Positions 12,978 through 24,700 of a DNA stretch of 64,000 bases are shown piece by piece. The stretch lies in assembly GCF_027744825.2 (NCBI RefSeq), contig NC_071345.1:13393501-13457500 (forward strand), in the 5' to 3' direction. Both the position numbers and the translations under genes were made by a program. How positions within the stretch are numbered: the stretch's first letter is position 1; the number at the start of each line of letters is the position of its first letter. Below the pieces are notes generated by a model. The model searched no databases. It was not told the origin of the DNA and saw only the letters and a program-made list of their open reading frames with translations. Origin of the DNA: Synchiropus splendidus. Its lineage: Eukaryota > Chordata > Actinopteri > Syngnathiformes > Callionymidae.

Positions 12978-13055
12978 CCTTATCCGCTCCGTTTTCGCGA
13001 ACTTGCGTTACTCCGCGTCCTCTCCGTGCGTTCCAGAGCCGTGTTCCCGGGCGAC
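12978..13055 (-). other. cited4: Probable non-coding first exon of cited4
   Basis: The stretch from the donor at 12978 back to a transcription start placed about 25-30 bases downstream of a TATA-like AATATTTA contains no ATG on the minus strand, as expected for a clean leader exon. It is CpG-rich. The 5' boundary is a guess from the TATA-like position and could lie further upstream. Confidence 0.4.
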
Positions 13056-13300
13056 GAGCAAAAGACGGTCCGTGTTACAGTAAATATTCCAGGGGGTTAC
13101 GCTTCATGCTCGGGCAGGGACGGTGTGCACAAAGAAGCCGCGTCAGATCTTGAAACGACTGCCTATTTTCTGGGTCAACTCTGGGATTATGTACATGTAA
13201 AGAGCTCAGAGGAAGGCAGTCGGGGAGGGGCGGGGCTTGCGGCCCGCCTCCTCGTCCCTCCGATTGGCCGTGACTGTAATTGTCCAGGGGCGTAGCGAGG
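13056..13300 (-). promoter_or_regulatory. cited4: Putative cited4 promoter, CpG-rich
   Basis: GC-rich, CpG-containing block just upstream of the inferred first exon. Visible elements: a minus-strand TATA-like AATATTTA at 13081-13088, a TGACGC half-CRE near 13139-13144, a GC/Sp1 box GGGGCGGGG at 13227-13235, and an inverted CCAAT box (ATTGG on the plus strand) at 13263-13267. The spacing suits a minus-strand start near 13055. Factor binding is inferred from motif matches. Confidence 0.5.
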
Positions 13301-13423
13301 AAAAGGCTTGTCGAGGGCCGTGACACCCGAGCCTGCCCCCCCTACTGTTTTTGTTTGAGAGGAAAGGAACATCTTGTTTGTCTTCCCAAGTCACTCCCCA
13401 TGTTGTATAGATATGATGCTTGT

Positions 13424-13433
13424 GAGATAGATG

Positions 13434-13487
<54 letters not shown>

Positions 13488-13512
13488 CAGATAGATAGAT
13501 AGATAGACAGAC

Positions 13513-13551
<39 letters not shown>

Positions 13552-13556
13552 CAGAC

Positions 13557-13610
<54 letters not shown>

Positions 13611-13664
13611 GTAGACAGGCAGACAGAAAGACAGACAGATAGATGGATAAATAGATAGATAGAT
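13424..13664. repeat. GATA/GACA microsatellite, about 240 bp
   Basis: Tandem GATA tetramers with interspersed GACA units, then a degenerate tail (GGTAGACAGGCAGACAG type). Compositionally like the Bkm-type GATA/GACA repeats known in vertebrates. It starts about 160 bp upstream of the cited4 CCAAT box. The open frame through it on the minus strand (SIYL repeats) is an artefact of the repeat. Confidence 0.97.
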
Positions 13665-13802
13665 TGTCTTGAGTATTTGTATTTTGCGACGCCCGATGTG
13701 GCTGGGTTTGCCTCCACTTCTAAAGAGAGTCAGTGCAGTATCAGTAAGTAGTAGAATAATGGTTAGTTACTTGGGTCAATAGTCAGATGGAATTGATGGC
13801 AA

Positions 13803-13831
13803 ATATATATAAATATATATATATATATATT
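13803..13831. repeat. Short TA microsatellite
   Basis: Imperfect then perfect (AT)n run of about 29 bases. Confidence 0.9.
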
Positions 13832-14529
13832 ACAGTGTGAAAGGGCAGCTCATGTATTGTAGCCTCCTAGTTTTCCTGAAGTTCAAACAATTGCGTTTGT
13901 CGCTTGTCTACACCTAATAACATATTTGACCTGTATGTAGCAAGAGTGCCGCCCTGGTATGTGCATGTTACACTTCATCTGCTGGATCACTGCAGCGCCA
14001 TGTGACCCAGCTGAGAGTTTGTGCAAGAGAGAGGCCAGAGGAATGTGGCTTGTGTGCTATTCTCAGCCTCCCTGCCTGAAAGTAACCACCGCCGCTGAGC
14101 TTGATTGTTCCATTTACACGTCTGGACCGTGGACGGGAGTATGGATTCTCAGTGAGCGCATGTGTTCGACTCAGCACATGTAAGTGATTGCCCACTTCAG
14201 AGCGACGACCTCCGGTTGCAAATGAATGGAGCCACTCGGAGAGAGAGGGCACCACTTCCATTGTTCTTAAAATTTGTCTTTGAATGGTGCAACCAGAGGC
14301 CAGTATTGTTTGACATTGTCCGGCCACTTAAAGCAAGTGCTAATTTGCCACTCCCAGGTGTTGTTGAAAAAAAAAAAAGTCACTCAACCAGTCTAGGGAA
14401 ACAGAAGAGACAGCGATGGGAATTGTTTTAATGGCCACCAGTGTTTGCCGAATAGCTCTGTCAATAATTAGATAATAATTGTAGAGCACAATACCAAGAA
14501 TGCTCTGTTACATAAACAGCTTAGTCGGT

Positions 14530-14554
14530 TCTCTCTCTCTCTCTCTCTCTCTCT
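14530..14554. repeat. (CT)n microsatellite
   Basis: Perfect CT dinucleotide run of 12 units. Confidence 0.95.
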
Positions 14555-17500
14555 ATGAAGCAGCCCCTAAATTTACACTGAATAAAGGTCAAAATGGAAC
14601 CGAGAGTGAATTACTTCAGGGAAATATGACGCTGATGGAGGAATTATGTGAATGTGAATATCATTTCAGTTTACATGTATAATTAATTTGTAAATTGGGG
14701 TCCTTTTTTTCAAACTAGGAAAAAACAAAGTATTAGTGTCTCGACTATTAGTTTCTGACAAACCAAAACTGCATCAAAATGTGTTGCTCATGACAACTAA
14801 TGCTCACAGTGCAACCAAAACAACCAAATATCACCAAGACACATCTGTCCCTATTGAGCATAGAGAGACTGGCTCACCCACAAACTTGAATTTGGTGTGG
14901 AAATGAGCTGTCATATTTGGGTTATTTAAACTGCCTCAAAGAATGTGTGTCTGTCAGTGTCTGGTGACGCTGAGTAGATACGTGAAACATCGGCAGCAGA
15001 CAAGTTATTTATGTCCTTATTGTTGAGCGAATTAAATTGTTCCATGAGAAAAGATGGAGCCTGGTTGACAACACAGCACACACGTTTTCTAGAGTGTTCT
15101 GTTCTCCCTCTTCAAAACGAGCAGTGGCCCGGTCTAAAACGGCGAGGTCAGCCATGGACCAGTCCTCAGACAAACTCAATTCAATCCAACTCAAAATACA
15201 AGTGTGAGCTCCAAAACAGTCACGCAAACCCAGATTTAAGATCAGAGAGTTATTGCCGCTCCATTAAACATAGCCACAGTGAACGCCCTAAAACCGTTTA
15301 TTTACATCCAAATGCCCTTAATGGCACTATTTGTATCGCAGAGCGCAGGCAACGTGCCCAAACCTTCTGGGCTCTCCAATTAGATCTCAGTGCAGACATC
15401 CATTTGCATGAGCTCTCGCTCGGCAATGATCATTAGTGAGATATCTGTGTGTTTTCTTAATCACGTGACCACGGAACATAATGTTGTAATTACAAAGACA
15501 AGGCGGATGACTGTGCTGGAGTGTGCGATGGCTCTCCTCTCAGACGTTTGTCTGTCACTGGGGGCGGAGCCTGTACACCTCGCCTCAAGCACTTTATTGA
15601 TTCGGTTTCATGTGAGAGTGTTTGTGTTGCCAGACACGCTCTGTTATAGCAGCTGGACACACAGAGCGACGCTACAATTGAAGTTATTTTCCGCATCAAT
15701 CCGGAGTCAAGATTAAAAAGCAAAGTCAATGGGACCTAAACCCATAATAATGCTGCTACCACCACGTAGTGTGAGCTCCTCAAGCATAGATTTGTTCAGT
15801 CCACTGACTTAAGACAGAAAGTTATTCGAAGAAATCAGCTCCACAGTCGATTCATTGTTTAGCATTTGAACTGAAAACTGGACAAACTCACTTTGATGTT
15901 GCAAAACACTTTCAATTCTCGTAATGTCAAAAGAAAAGGAGTCGCTTATGTGTGGTATTAAATGGAACAAGTCGTTTCAGTTTCTGAAACAAGAAAGTAC
16001 AGAATCGTCTCTGATTCATCACGAGGCTCAGTACTTTCAGGGCAGTACCTTTATATAGAGGGAAGCACCATGTTACGAGGAAATGGGCTTTTACAAAAAA
16101 AAAAAAAAAAAAAGAAAGGGGAAAAAAGCTTTTTCAGGGGATCAATTAAACGATCACTCAAAATGTTTTGGATTATTTTGAAATAATACTCAACCCTGGC
16201 AAATTAAGAGATACCTAAATGTGAAACACCACTTTCCCATGGTTTAGACGCCTTCTTTAGAAACAAGTCTCGCTCATTTCCGAACCCTTTGGACGTGACA
16301 TCATGATTCTCTGAGGTTAACGCTTAAATTGCCCAGCAGGGTTTTTCCTCATAATCTCTGAGCGCTGCGTCTTATGCCCACTAGTCAGGCAGACCTCCCA
16401 ATTTGTCTACATTTTATGTAGGCTTCTGTTGAGGAGTTGGAGGGGGCAAATGTTTCTTTGCTCCCCTCAGCTCCACACAGTTACACTCCCAATGAAAAGT
16501 TAATTCCACACAGGTGTTTCAATAAGGTCATGAATACCAGTGGCTTGTTTTGAGGTCCCTAAATTGGCTGGGTGGGATTTCTCTTCAGATTAAGTGGAGA
16601 GTTCATTCATTCGTTCTCATCCTCCCTTCCGACTTGAAAGTCAACAGTATTTTAAATACATTTTTGTTGCCTTTTCAAGACTCTGATTGACACGGACTCC
16701 TTTATTTGTGAATCATCTGGCTATGAATCCTATAGTGAGATGCCCCCGTGGATGAGGGCACATCATTGTTTCCAGTCAACCCTCCACAGACATTCTCGAG
16801 AGGCCAAAGTTCATTGTTCTCCGGCGGCATCTGGCAGCAGCCGAGACAAAGTGAAGGTTGTTGCTCAACTCCGTGGCGGACGAGTTTGTTTGTTTTCCAG
16901 TCGCTTAAATGGTGGAGGGATTAACAGCCCCGGCCTTTTTGTATTTCTTGACATATCAATCAGTCAAAACATTATGGCCACCTGTCTTTTTTACTTCCCA
17001 TCAACTAAATTCAATAATTTGACTTTCCAAAACTGAGCGGTCTGGTCCGATATTTTCATATGAAACTAACTTCCGTCTTTGGTTTTGGAGTTAATCATCA
17101 TGTTACTGTCCACATTATATTTAAAAATACATTTAGTGTTCATCAATACAAAGACATAGGAAGTCCATTATGCTGTTAACATGTTTTAAAGTATCTCTCT
17201 AATTGAATCTTGTGGAAAATTAAAAGAATAGGGAGCAAATTCTCCATTAAAAGAACTGACTAATAATTTTATCTCTGCATTCACACTTGCTCCTGACACC
17301 TGCAGATGCAGAGTGATGACTCAAATCAAAACTCTTTGGTTTCTCAAAGTGAAATACGGATTTGATAGAACCTCTCCCAGGTCACTCTGCACTCTGAAAC
17401 TATGCCTCACCTTTCTCCTGTTTCTGCTTGAAACACGGCTGTATAAACAATAGAACTAGAATTAGCCAGCGTCTGAATGCAAATAAGGAATTCAACCTGG

Positions 17501-19108
17501 ATTTGCATGTGTGTAAGAGGCGACGGGCACGGTTTTACATGCCAATTCAACAGCACAATGGCGTCCTCAAAGCAAAAACAAATGGATGCTGTTTCTGAAA
17601 TGAAACAAATATTTGGAAATGTTTTGTAGATAGAGATAGATCGAGATTAATATGAACACCTGACTGCCATGTGTGAGAGGAAAAACTAGGGGGGTTGGGT
17701 CGGGGGTTGTGACACAGAACTTTGGTTCAGCTGCTTCACCGCTACTTCTGGGGACAGGAGAGTTATTTGTCAGCACATAGCTCCTGAGCTCTAAGATCGT
17801 TTCGCTACAGCTAACAGAACCATTCAACAGGAAATGCTGTCATTACACTTCACATGGCTCTTCTTTTCTAAGTAGACTGAATGGGATTTATTGGAGAAAT
17901 GCTCTTGTTTTGGTTTTATTTCTTGTTAAACCAAATTCTGGTGTGCTTAATAATGCAGACCAACCTTTTTTTTTTCATAAATTGCTTTGGATAAAAGTGT
18001 CCACATATCGAACAAAAGGTCGAGCCCATAATTTAAAAAGAGCGTTTAACAAAAGTCACATTCCAAGTTTGATCATATCCGGATGATTCTAGTAGCGTAA
18101 CAAACATGTTCAGTTCAGCGTAACCGATGTGTAAACAATTTGTCATAATGTTTGAGACACACAATGAGTTCACACAACCAATGTAGGACAGGAAGCTGGC
18201 GTCTGAACTCTTACTGCAGGCTGTCGTCGCGTCTTCTTAACCGGCCATGAGATCAGCTGACTCAATCCCAGATACCTGACTAATCCCACCAACGCTGCCG
18301 CAGACAGTAATGCAGACTGGCAGGGCCGGAGTTGGCATGAGGCCTCATGACTGCTGCGCTTTCGTCATCATGTACCTGGTGACTTGAATTGGGAATCCGA
18401 CTGAAGAGAAATGGAACGCTATCCTCCTGAGATTAGTGTGTTTCCTCTTTCAGGCAGATGCTGCCTTTACCTCCAGTGAGTGATTCTCACGCCGTCAAGC
18501 AAGACACTTGAACGCTTATTTCCCCATGTGTGGTAATTTTGCTCTTCTTTGGAAACTCACCGCTGTGTGGTCATGCATGAAACACCTGGCAAGAGTTTCA
18601 GCCAAAAGTGAGCGCTATTCTAGTTCAAAACATTCTCACAGATATCAGCCTTTACCTCAAATAAGATGTCTTCTGTTAGAATAGATTCTATTTCATTAGA
18701 TTCCATTATCAACTGTGGGAGGAAATAAGGGTGTTCAGAATGGTGAATTAAACATAATGAAGTTTGACATTTCAATTCATGACTAAAAAACAAGCTGTCA
18801 TCATTGGCTGTAAAAGCATTCATGCGATGTGTCATGTCAACATGTGAAACCAAAAGTCAGGTTTGTGTCTCTTCTGCTGAGCGTGTGGGGGAGGGTTGTT
18901 ATTGTTCTGCTAAATGAGAGTCTCTATAAATACTCAGAAGGCTTCCTTCTCGTCTCGGCCACCAATCAACAGTCGCTGCTCAGCTGAGTAGCTGAGAGAG
19001 GGCAATAAGCCTGAGTCAAGGCTAGCGAGGGAGGGATTAGTGGGGGAGGGTCCGACTCAAACATGCCACGATGAAGAAGCAGCGGAGGGACTTTGGAAGG
19101 CCATGACT

Positions 19109-19173
19109 GGTGGGGGGTGGGGGGCTGAGGCCCATAGTGAAAGTCGTGATGTGGTGCGACGGGGGGGGGGGGG
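19109..19173 (+). other. G-rich block with G-quadruplex potential
   Basis: Runs of six, six and thirteen consecutive G on the plus strand within 65 bases, separated by a short mixed spacer. The sequence satisfies simple quadruplex patterns. Function unknown; long G runs are also prone to sequencing error. Confidence 0.5.
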
Positions 19174-20159
19174 AGTTGTCGGGATCGGACCTCAATAAAG
19201 CAGCATTCCAACAACCTTTGTGTTGAGAAAAGAAAAAGACTTGTAAACATGTCTTTGAGTGAACTTTGATCCCAGGAAGTGACTCAGCAGATTCAAATAT
19301 ATTTCTCAAAGTCATCAAACCGTGTTGTGACACAAAATATTTTCAAGCATATTTCCAAGAAACACTCTGGAGTTTTATTTTAAAATGCCACGGCAATCGA
19401 ACATTCATTGTCTTATTCCTCTAAAAGGGGCTGCTGGAGAGATGCCCAGGTGATAGATGCTGTATATACAGGCATCAACAGACAACCTCTCATACACAAA
19501 ATGTAGAAATGGACTTTTGTGAAGGGATGAAAAATACTCCTGGGCCGCTTTCCCTCAGTTTAGAATACAGATTAAAAACCGTACATATAGAGAAGGCCTT
19601 ATCTTTCTGGCATAAAAACAAGAATTGGCGAGGTTTTTCTTCTGCGACAAAGAAATGAATCTCAAAGCACAAACCCAATAGGCATACTAAGTCCAACAAT
19701 AGTCTTGCTCTTTCAATAAACCTCCCCAGCCAAGTGTAACGGCGCTGCATTTCACCAAAAATGAACCCGCAATCAGGTATTTGCCCTACTTGAATAACAA
19801 GTCCCGAAACAGGGTTGGATTCAGTGGAATGCATGTTTGTTTACAGGCAAACAAAGAGTTTCTAAATTTGGTCCGTCCCCCCTATAATGCTGCAAAAACT
19901 ACTGCCTTAAAGGGACAAGGCGCCGACTGCAAAAATAGATGGGTTTGCACTTCACATATGCTGTCATCATGTTGGTGAAGGGCTTTGGGTAGGTGCCCTC
20001 AATTGGGTCAGATACATGTCGAACATGACAGCCTTCGTTTGCCAAGACATTTGGGTAGTGCAGCACTGGGTGAAGGTGTTGCAACTGTTTTGGTAACAGT
20101 TGGTGGCTGGGGACAGGCTGAGCTTTGCTGAATGCTGAGTTGTTGACTAAATAATGGTA

Positions 20160-20223
20160 ATTTCCCTGGTAAGTACTACAGTAGGTACTGGAGCAGTAAT
20201 GGTCATTTAACCACCAGGGAAAT
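20160..20223. repeat. Inverted repeat, 11-bp arms, 42-base loop
   Basis: ATTTCCCTGGT at 20160-20170 is exactly complementary to ACCAGGGAAAT at 20213-20223. The loop contains a smaller nested GTAC...GTAC self-complementarity. It could be a miniature transposon remnant or a structured site. Confidence 0.6.
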
Positions 20224-21293
20224 GTGAATTTGATCCCCTAAGAGCGGTGCAGTTAAATGAGTCTGTTTGCATGTGTTATGAAACTATATTTTGGCTAATT
20301 GCTTTCACCTTGATTTATGTAACCACTTTTATGTAAATGATGAGAACTAGAATGAAAGAGGCATTTGCTTCCAATTCTGTCAACCTTGTGTAGACGTGTA
20401 ACTGGGTCCCGAAGCAATGGTCGTAAAAACTTGAGAGGCTCCGGTCTTTCACCCCAAAATCATCAGACAGTAGTAGCCATACGTCAAAGCTGTTAGCATA
20501 TGAGAAATATTTACGCAAAATCTCTTGCTAAAGATCAGCGAGCACCATCGATAACAACATGGCTGCACTCCACGCAGCTTGGCATTGAAAAAAGATGGTG
20601 TAACGCTTGGCGTTCGACATGTTTGGGGACGCACATTGAGCGCGACTGACTCCATTGTTTTCATAAGAGTGATTCATCATTTCGGAGGCACGGCACAAGC
20701 TATGTATTTTGAAGGAATCAGGTCAGTGGTGTCAAGTTGGCAGACCAAACAATGACATTTTGTGATTTGGGTTTTTGCTGAGTTGTAAATAGGGCATCTG
20801 GCTCCTCTATTTCTGTTTGGTTTCGTTGGTGTTGTGTAATGTCACTTGTGCGGTTGGTGTTGGTGTTCGCTTAAGTAGAAGGTTGCTCTATTTTTCTTCT
20901 ATTCGTTTGCATCGCCAGCATCGTGAATCAACACTCGAACTGACTAAATTTATTAAGTATGAGCATGATCCTAAAATAAACACAGTAGAATCACACTTGT
21001 ATCGTACTTTGCCGATCTGATCTCTTTGAAATCCTCAACAGTTTTACCACTTCATGCTTTAACTGAGGTGTCCCAAGGACAGATTATCTTGGAATACAGA
21101 CCCTCTGTGTCTTCCTGTGGATTCCTGTCAGTTGGATGACAAGGAACTCTCCATTTATGCAAACCGCAAAATCTAACCAAACCACTGTCTTGTACGACTT
21201 GAGCCACTAGCTTAACTTTGAGCCAATGACAGACCACAGAACTCCTCCCCCTTTCTCGAGGACATCCAGAATTTACCATTTAATCCACCTCTT

Positions 21294-21320
21294 TCACAAC
21301 ACTAGTCTCTAGTGTTGTGA
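21294..21320. repeat. Perfect hairpin, 12-bp arms, 3-base loop
   Basis: TCACAACACTAG (21294-21305), loop TCT, then CTAGTGTTGTGA (21309-21320). The word CTAGTGTTGTG also occurs once near 23263-23276. It could be two abutting transposon ends or a footprint. Confidence 0.8.
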
Positions 21321-21768
21321 TCTATTTCCCCTTTAGATCCAAGGAAGACGCTAACATAGGACAAACCCCAAAAGGTCTGTCAGCAATATGCCATGTTCAC
21401 AACAGTCAAAACGGTCACATGACGGCCCAGAAAACCAAATCATTGCTTTAGCCTGTCTACGTTCTGACTTTTAAAATACACATAAACACCATAGTCCAGG
21501 GAGAGAAATTAGAATTTCTTTTCCTGGATAATGTGGTCAATAGCATGACTAAGCTAGCATGTAGCTTGACTGTGATCAGCCTGGGTGAGTTTCAGCTACA
21601 TAACGGAAGTAAACAAACGTGAAGATGGTCTCTAAAACACCATAGAGAAGTGTGACTGTGTGTGTAACTTCCTCGGTCTGGTTTGAGGATATGACAATAC
21701 CACTACATTAGCAGCTGTTAGCATAGTTGCTAAGCTAGTCCGGTCACGCCAGTGATCGAGTGCTTTCG

Positions 21769-21793
21769 GTACTTGACATCTATTGTCAAGTAC
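21769..21793. repeat. Perfect hairpin, 10-bp arms, 5-base loop
   Basis: GTACTTGACA (21769-21778), loop TCTAT, TGTCAAGTAC (21784-21793). This is the second strong hairpin within 500 bp. No flanking pattern identifies it as a terminator or a miRNA precursor; the stem is too short for the latter. Confidence 0.8.
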
Positions 21794-24700
21794 ACAGTCT
21801 CCAAGTTTGAACCCAGAAATCTTCTGATGGAAGTGTGTGATGATGGCGACAGCTCCATCGGTGTGTAGCGCCGCTGAACCCGCGCGCTTAAGTGCTGATT
21901 CTGGTTAAGGTTAAGACTAGTTGTTCAGTCGATCACTGTGTACAAAAATGAATGTAACAGTCTGAAACGGTTCTTCCTCTGCTGACAGTGGAACATGAAG
22001 GACGAGCGAGCGCACAGCGCCACCTCACTGTCATTGATAGTTGGCTTCGCGCTCCTCTTCATGTAAACAGAGAGAATGTGACGCGATCGGACTGGGCGGC
22101 ATAATGGAGTCAGGGCCATAGTCTGGCTACTCTCTGCGTGTAACCGCGGTCAGTAAGACTGCAATGTTTGCTAAAGGATTGCGACAAGCATCTTATGTTA
22201 ATCATTATGACCTGGTTATTCAACATTCCACCCATAATAGAGATCATATTTTGACCGTTTGTTGGTTTAGTTGTTTTGCATGAATCCCATTTTGCATGTA
22301 GGACAAGCCCCAACTTAAAGCACATCACGGTGTAACTGTAAATTTGGAACCCATCAGTAATCCAGAAGAAAATATGGCAAAATGAGTCCTGGGAAATACC
22401 ATAACAGCAATTCCGAATCTAAGGCATGCAAGTGAAACCAAGACCAGAAACTTGTGGTGATTTTGCTTAGAAAACCAAACCTGGCACGTCTCAACGGATT
22501 CTTCAACACTGCAGTATCTTGGCAACATGAAATAAAACAATATTTTGTTTAGATTTTCATTCAGCTGCATGATTTCTCTACAGATGCTTTCAAATGCGCT
22601 CGTGGAATTCAGCGATGCTCCATTGGAATGTTAAACATCTCTTATCTGCTTTGACACTTCATGTGTCGAAATACTTGGTGCACATGCAAATGCTTGTTGC
22701 TTTGCTGTAGTCAGCAATTCCTTTGGTTGTGTAGTATGACAGAACCCATATCCTTTTTGAAGGCAACACGGTTCTATTGACACAGTCTCCGATTCCCTAG
22801 CTACTTGGATACTATTTGGATACTAAAGATGACAATTTTTTTCAGCTGTGGCTTTTAGAGAAGCACATGAGTGCATTATATCCTCTTTTCAGACATGACC
22901 AGAACCTCAACCCACCATTTAGACAATGCATTCTCAGAAGTGCAGCACTGTAAGACACATTGGGATGTACTAGTCATGCGTTGTTTTCTCTCCAAATATG
23001 CAGCCAGACTGAAGACGCCATGTTTGTTTCTTCTGCCAAACACCAACACTGGCCCCAATTTGATCTAGAATGTAGCCATTAGTGCAGCATTGAGCACCAG
23101 CTAAACATTTTCTCCTGCTCACCTTTTCCAACCATTCATGAGTGTCAGTTTTGCAAACAGTGTCTGTCAAAAAGGCCAAGGAATGATCTGCAATAATGGC
23201 TTCGTATTAAGCACGGAGGATATCGAAGCCTTATAGAATGTGTATTTTTCTCAAGTGTTACTTCTAGTGTTGTGCAGCTAAATGCCAAGGTCCTTTTCTT
23301 GAGCGTGGCCATGAGGGGAGTTCTGAGAGGCCAGATAAACACTGAAGCGGCGTTCCAGACGCAGCGTGGAACTTGTGGCCCACTTATCTTGATTTCAATG
23401 TCTCGATAAGTCGTAATCGCCCCTGCAGGTGCGTACACATTCCTATGGTGACTTCAAGCAGCAGGCGACATATGTTTCCTAACTTTTCATTAAACTACGC
23501 TGGCCGTTACTTTCTCCGGCGACGAGCTCTCCGACTTGTGTTTCCAGGTAACACCATTCCCCAACGCTTTCTTGCCCCAGGCATCTTTGTCGACACAAAC
23601 ACTAATCATGTCCCCCTCACTGCACTTCCTGCCTCTTAGCCACTGATAATGATTCCGGCTCACCTTTCGGAATCCGCACATCGAGTGCAACAGAATGGAC
23701 AACAGCCGGCCGAACCTGTCAAACAAGTCGTTCTTATGGAAGTGCGGAAGAGAGTGGGAGACCGCGATGTGACGTGACCTATTAATCATTCATTATCTTC
23801 TCGCGCTGTTAATGAGGTGACGACTCTTAAATAATTAGCAACGTGACTGAAGCATATTTCCATCGCAGTAGCCCGAGGAAGTGGAGGGCGTTGGGGACGA
23901 CTGGGAATATGGATGGCACCAAAAGCAGCCCGGCAAAACAACGACTTTCCTAATCTGGATGGAGGTTGGACAACAGAGTCCTGTGCAATACTGAGACTAC
24001 ATGATGGAAATAGCACGTTGAAAGTTATGTCAAGACATAGTGGGCGTTTAAGTTCTTCACCCAGCAGCCTTCATTATCCGTCTGTCTCATTTGAAGAGGG
24101 GCAGGCCAGGGCCTTCAGGCTTTTCTCGCTCACAAGTCAACAGGGAACTGGCTAGCACCCCAGCCTGCCATGGGCCTATTCATCTTGCACAAAACACACA
24201 AAAGAGCAGACCATGAGCCACATTCTTGACATCCAACCTCATCACCCCCACTACCCTCCCAGGCCTGGCCCCTCCCCCGCGAAAAGCCTCACACCAGCCT
24301 GGGCAGACGCTGTGCTGCGCTACCTAACCGACTGGCTGGTATGAGCTGTTTGCTGAAGGAGGAAGGGAGGGTGTCAGGGAGCGGGGGGCAGGGATGTTTT
24401 CTCTTCAGTCAGCTAATTGACTCACAGATGTCAGGAGAAGCTGAGTGTTGCAGAGCTGCCTAAAGCGCCCGGCGACACAAACAAACATTGCACCTACAGA
24501 GGCTCATGGAAAGGTGGCACAGCTACAAATGGCCACATGCACCTGTGGCCAGAGTTTCCCTGTTTTAAAGTCCCGAAAAATTACTTAATAAAAATTGGGA
24601 ATGGATTTTAGTGGCGACTCTGATCCTGCAGCCAAAAACTGTCAAAAACGAACATGGTGACTGTTGTTGGTGGAACAGTCCCATTTTATATTTTGCACAA

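Larger units (their letters stand above)
13665..20159. other. Non-coding upstream flank of cited4
   Basis: I see no recognisable exon or RNA gene. Contents: TA and CT microsatellites near 13.8 and 14.5 kb, a 19-base A run at 16095-16113, a paired octamer motif (ATGCAAAT/ATTTGCAT) at 17477-17508, an isolated ATTTGCAT at 15402-15409, and a G-rich block at 19109-19173. Open frames of up to about 140 codons here match no family I know. Confidence 0.5.

Noticed and set aside
13391..13717. 108-codon minus-strand frame of SIYL repeats
   Set aside because: Translation of the GATA microsatellite, not a gene.
22010..22032. Possible CTCF site (AGGTGGCGCT core on the minus strand)
   Set aside because: Core matches but the flanking half of the consensus does not; too weak without occupancy data.
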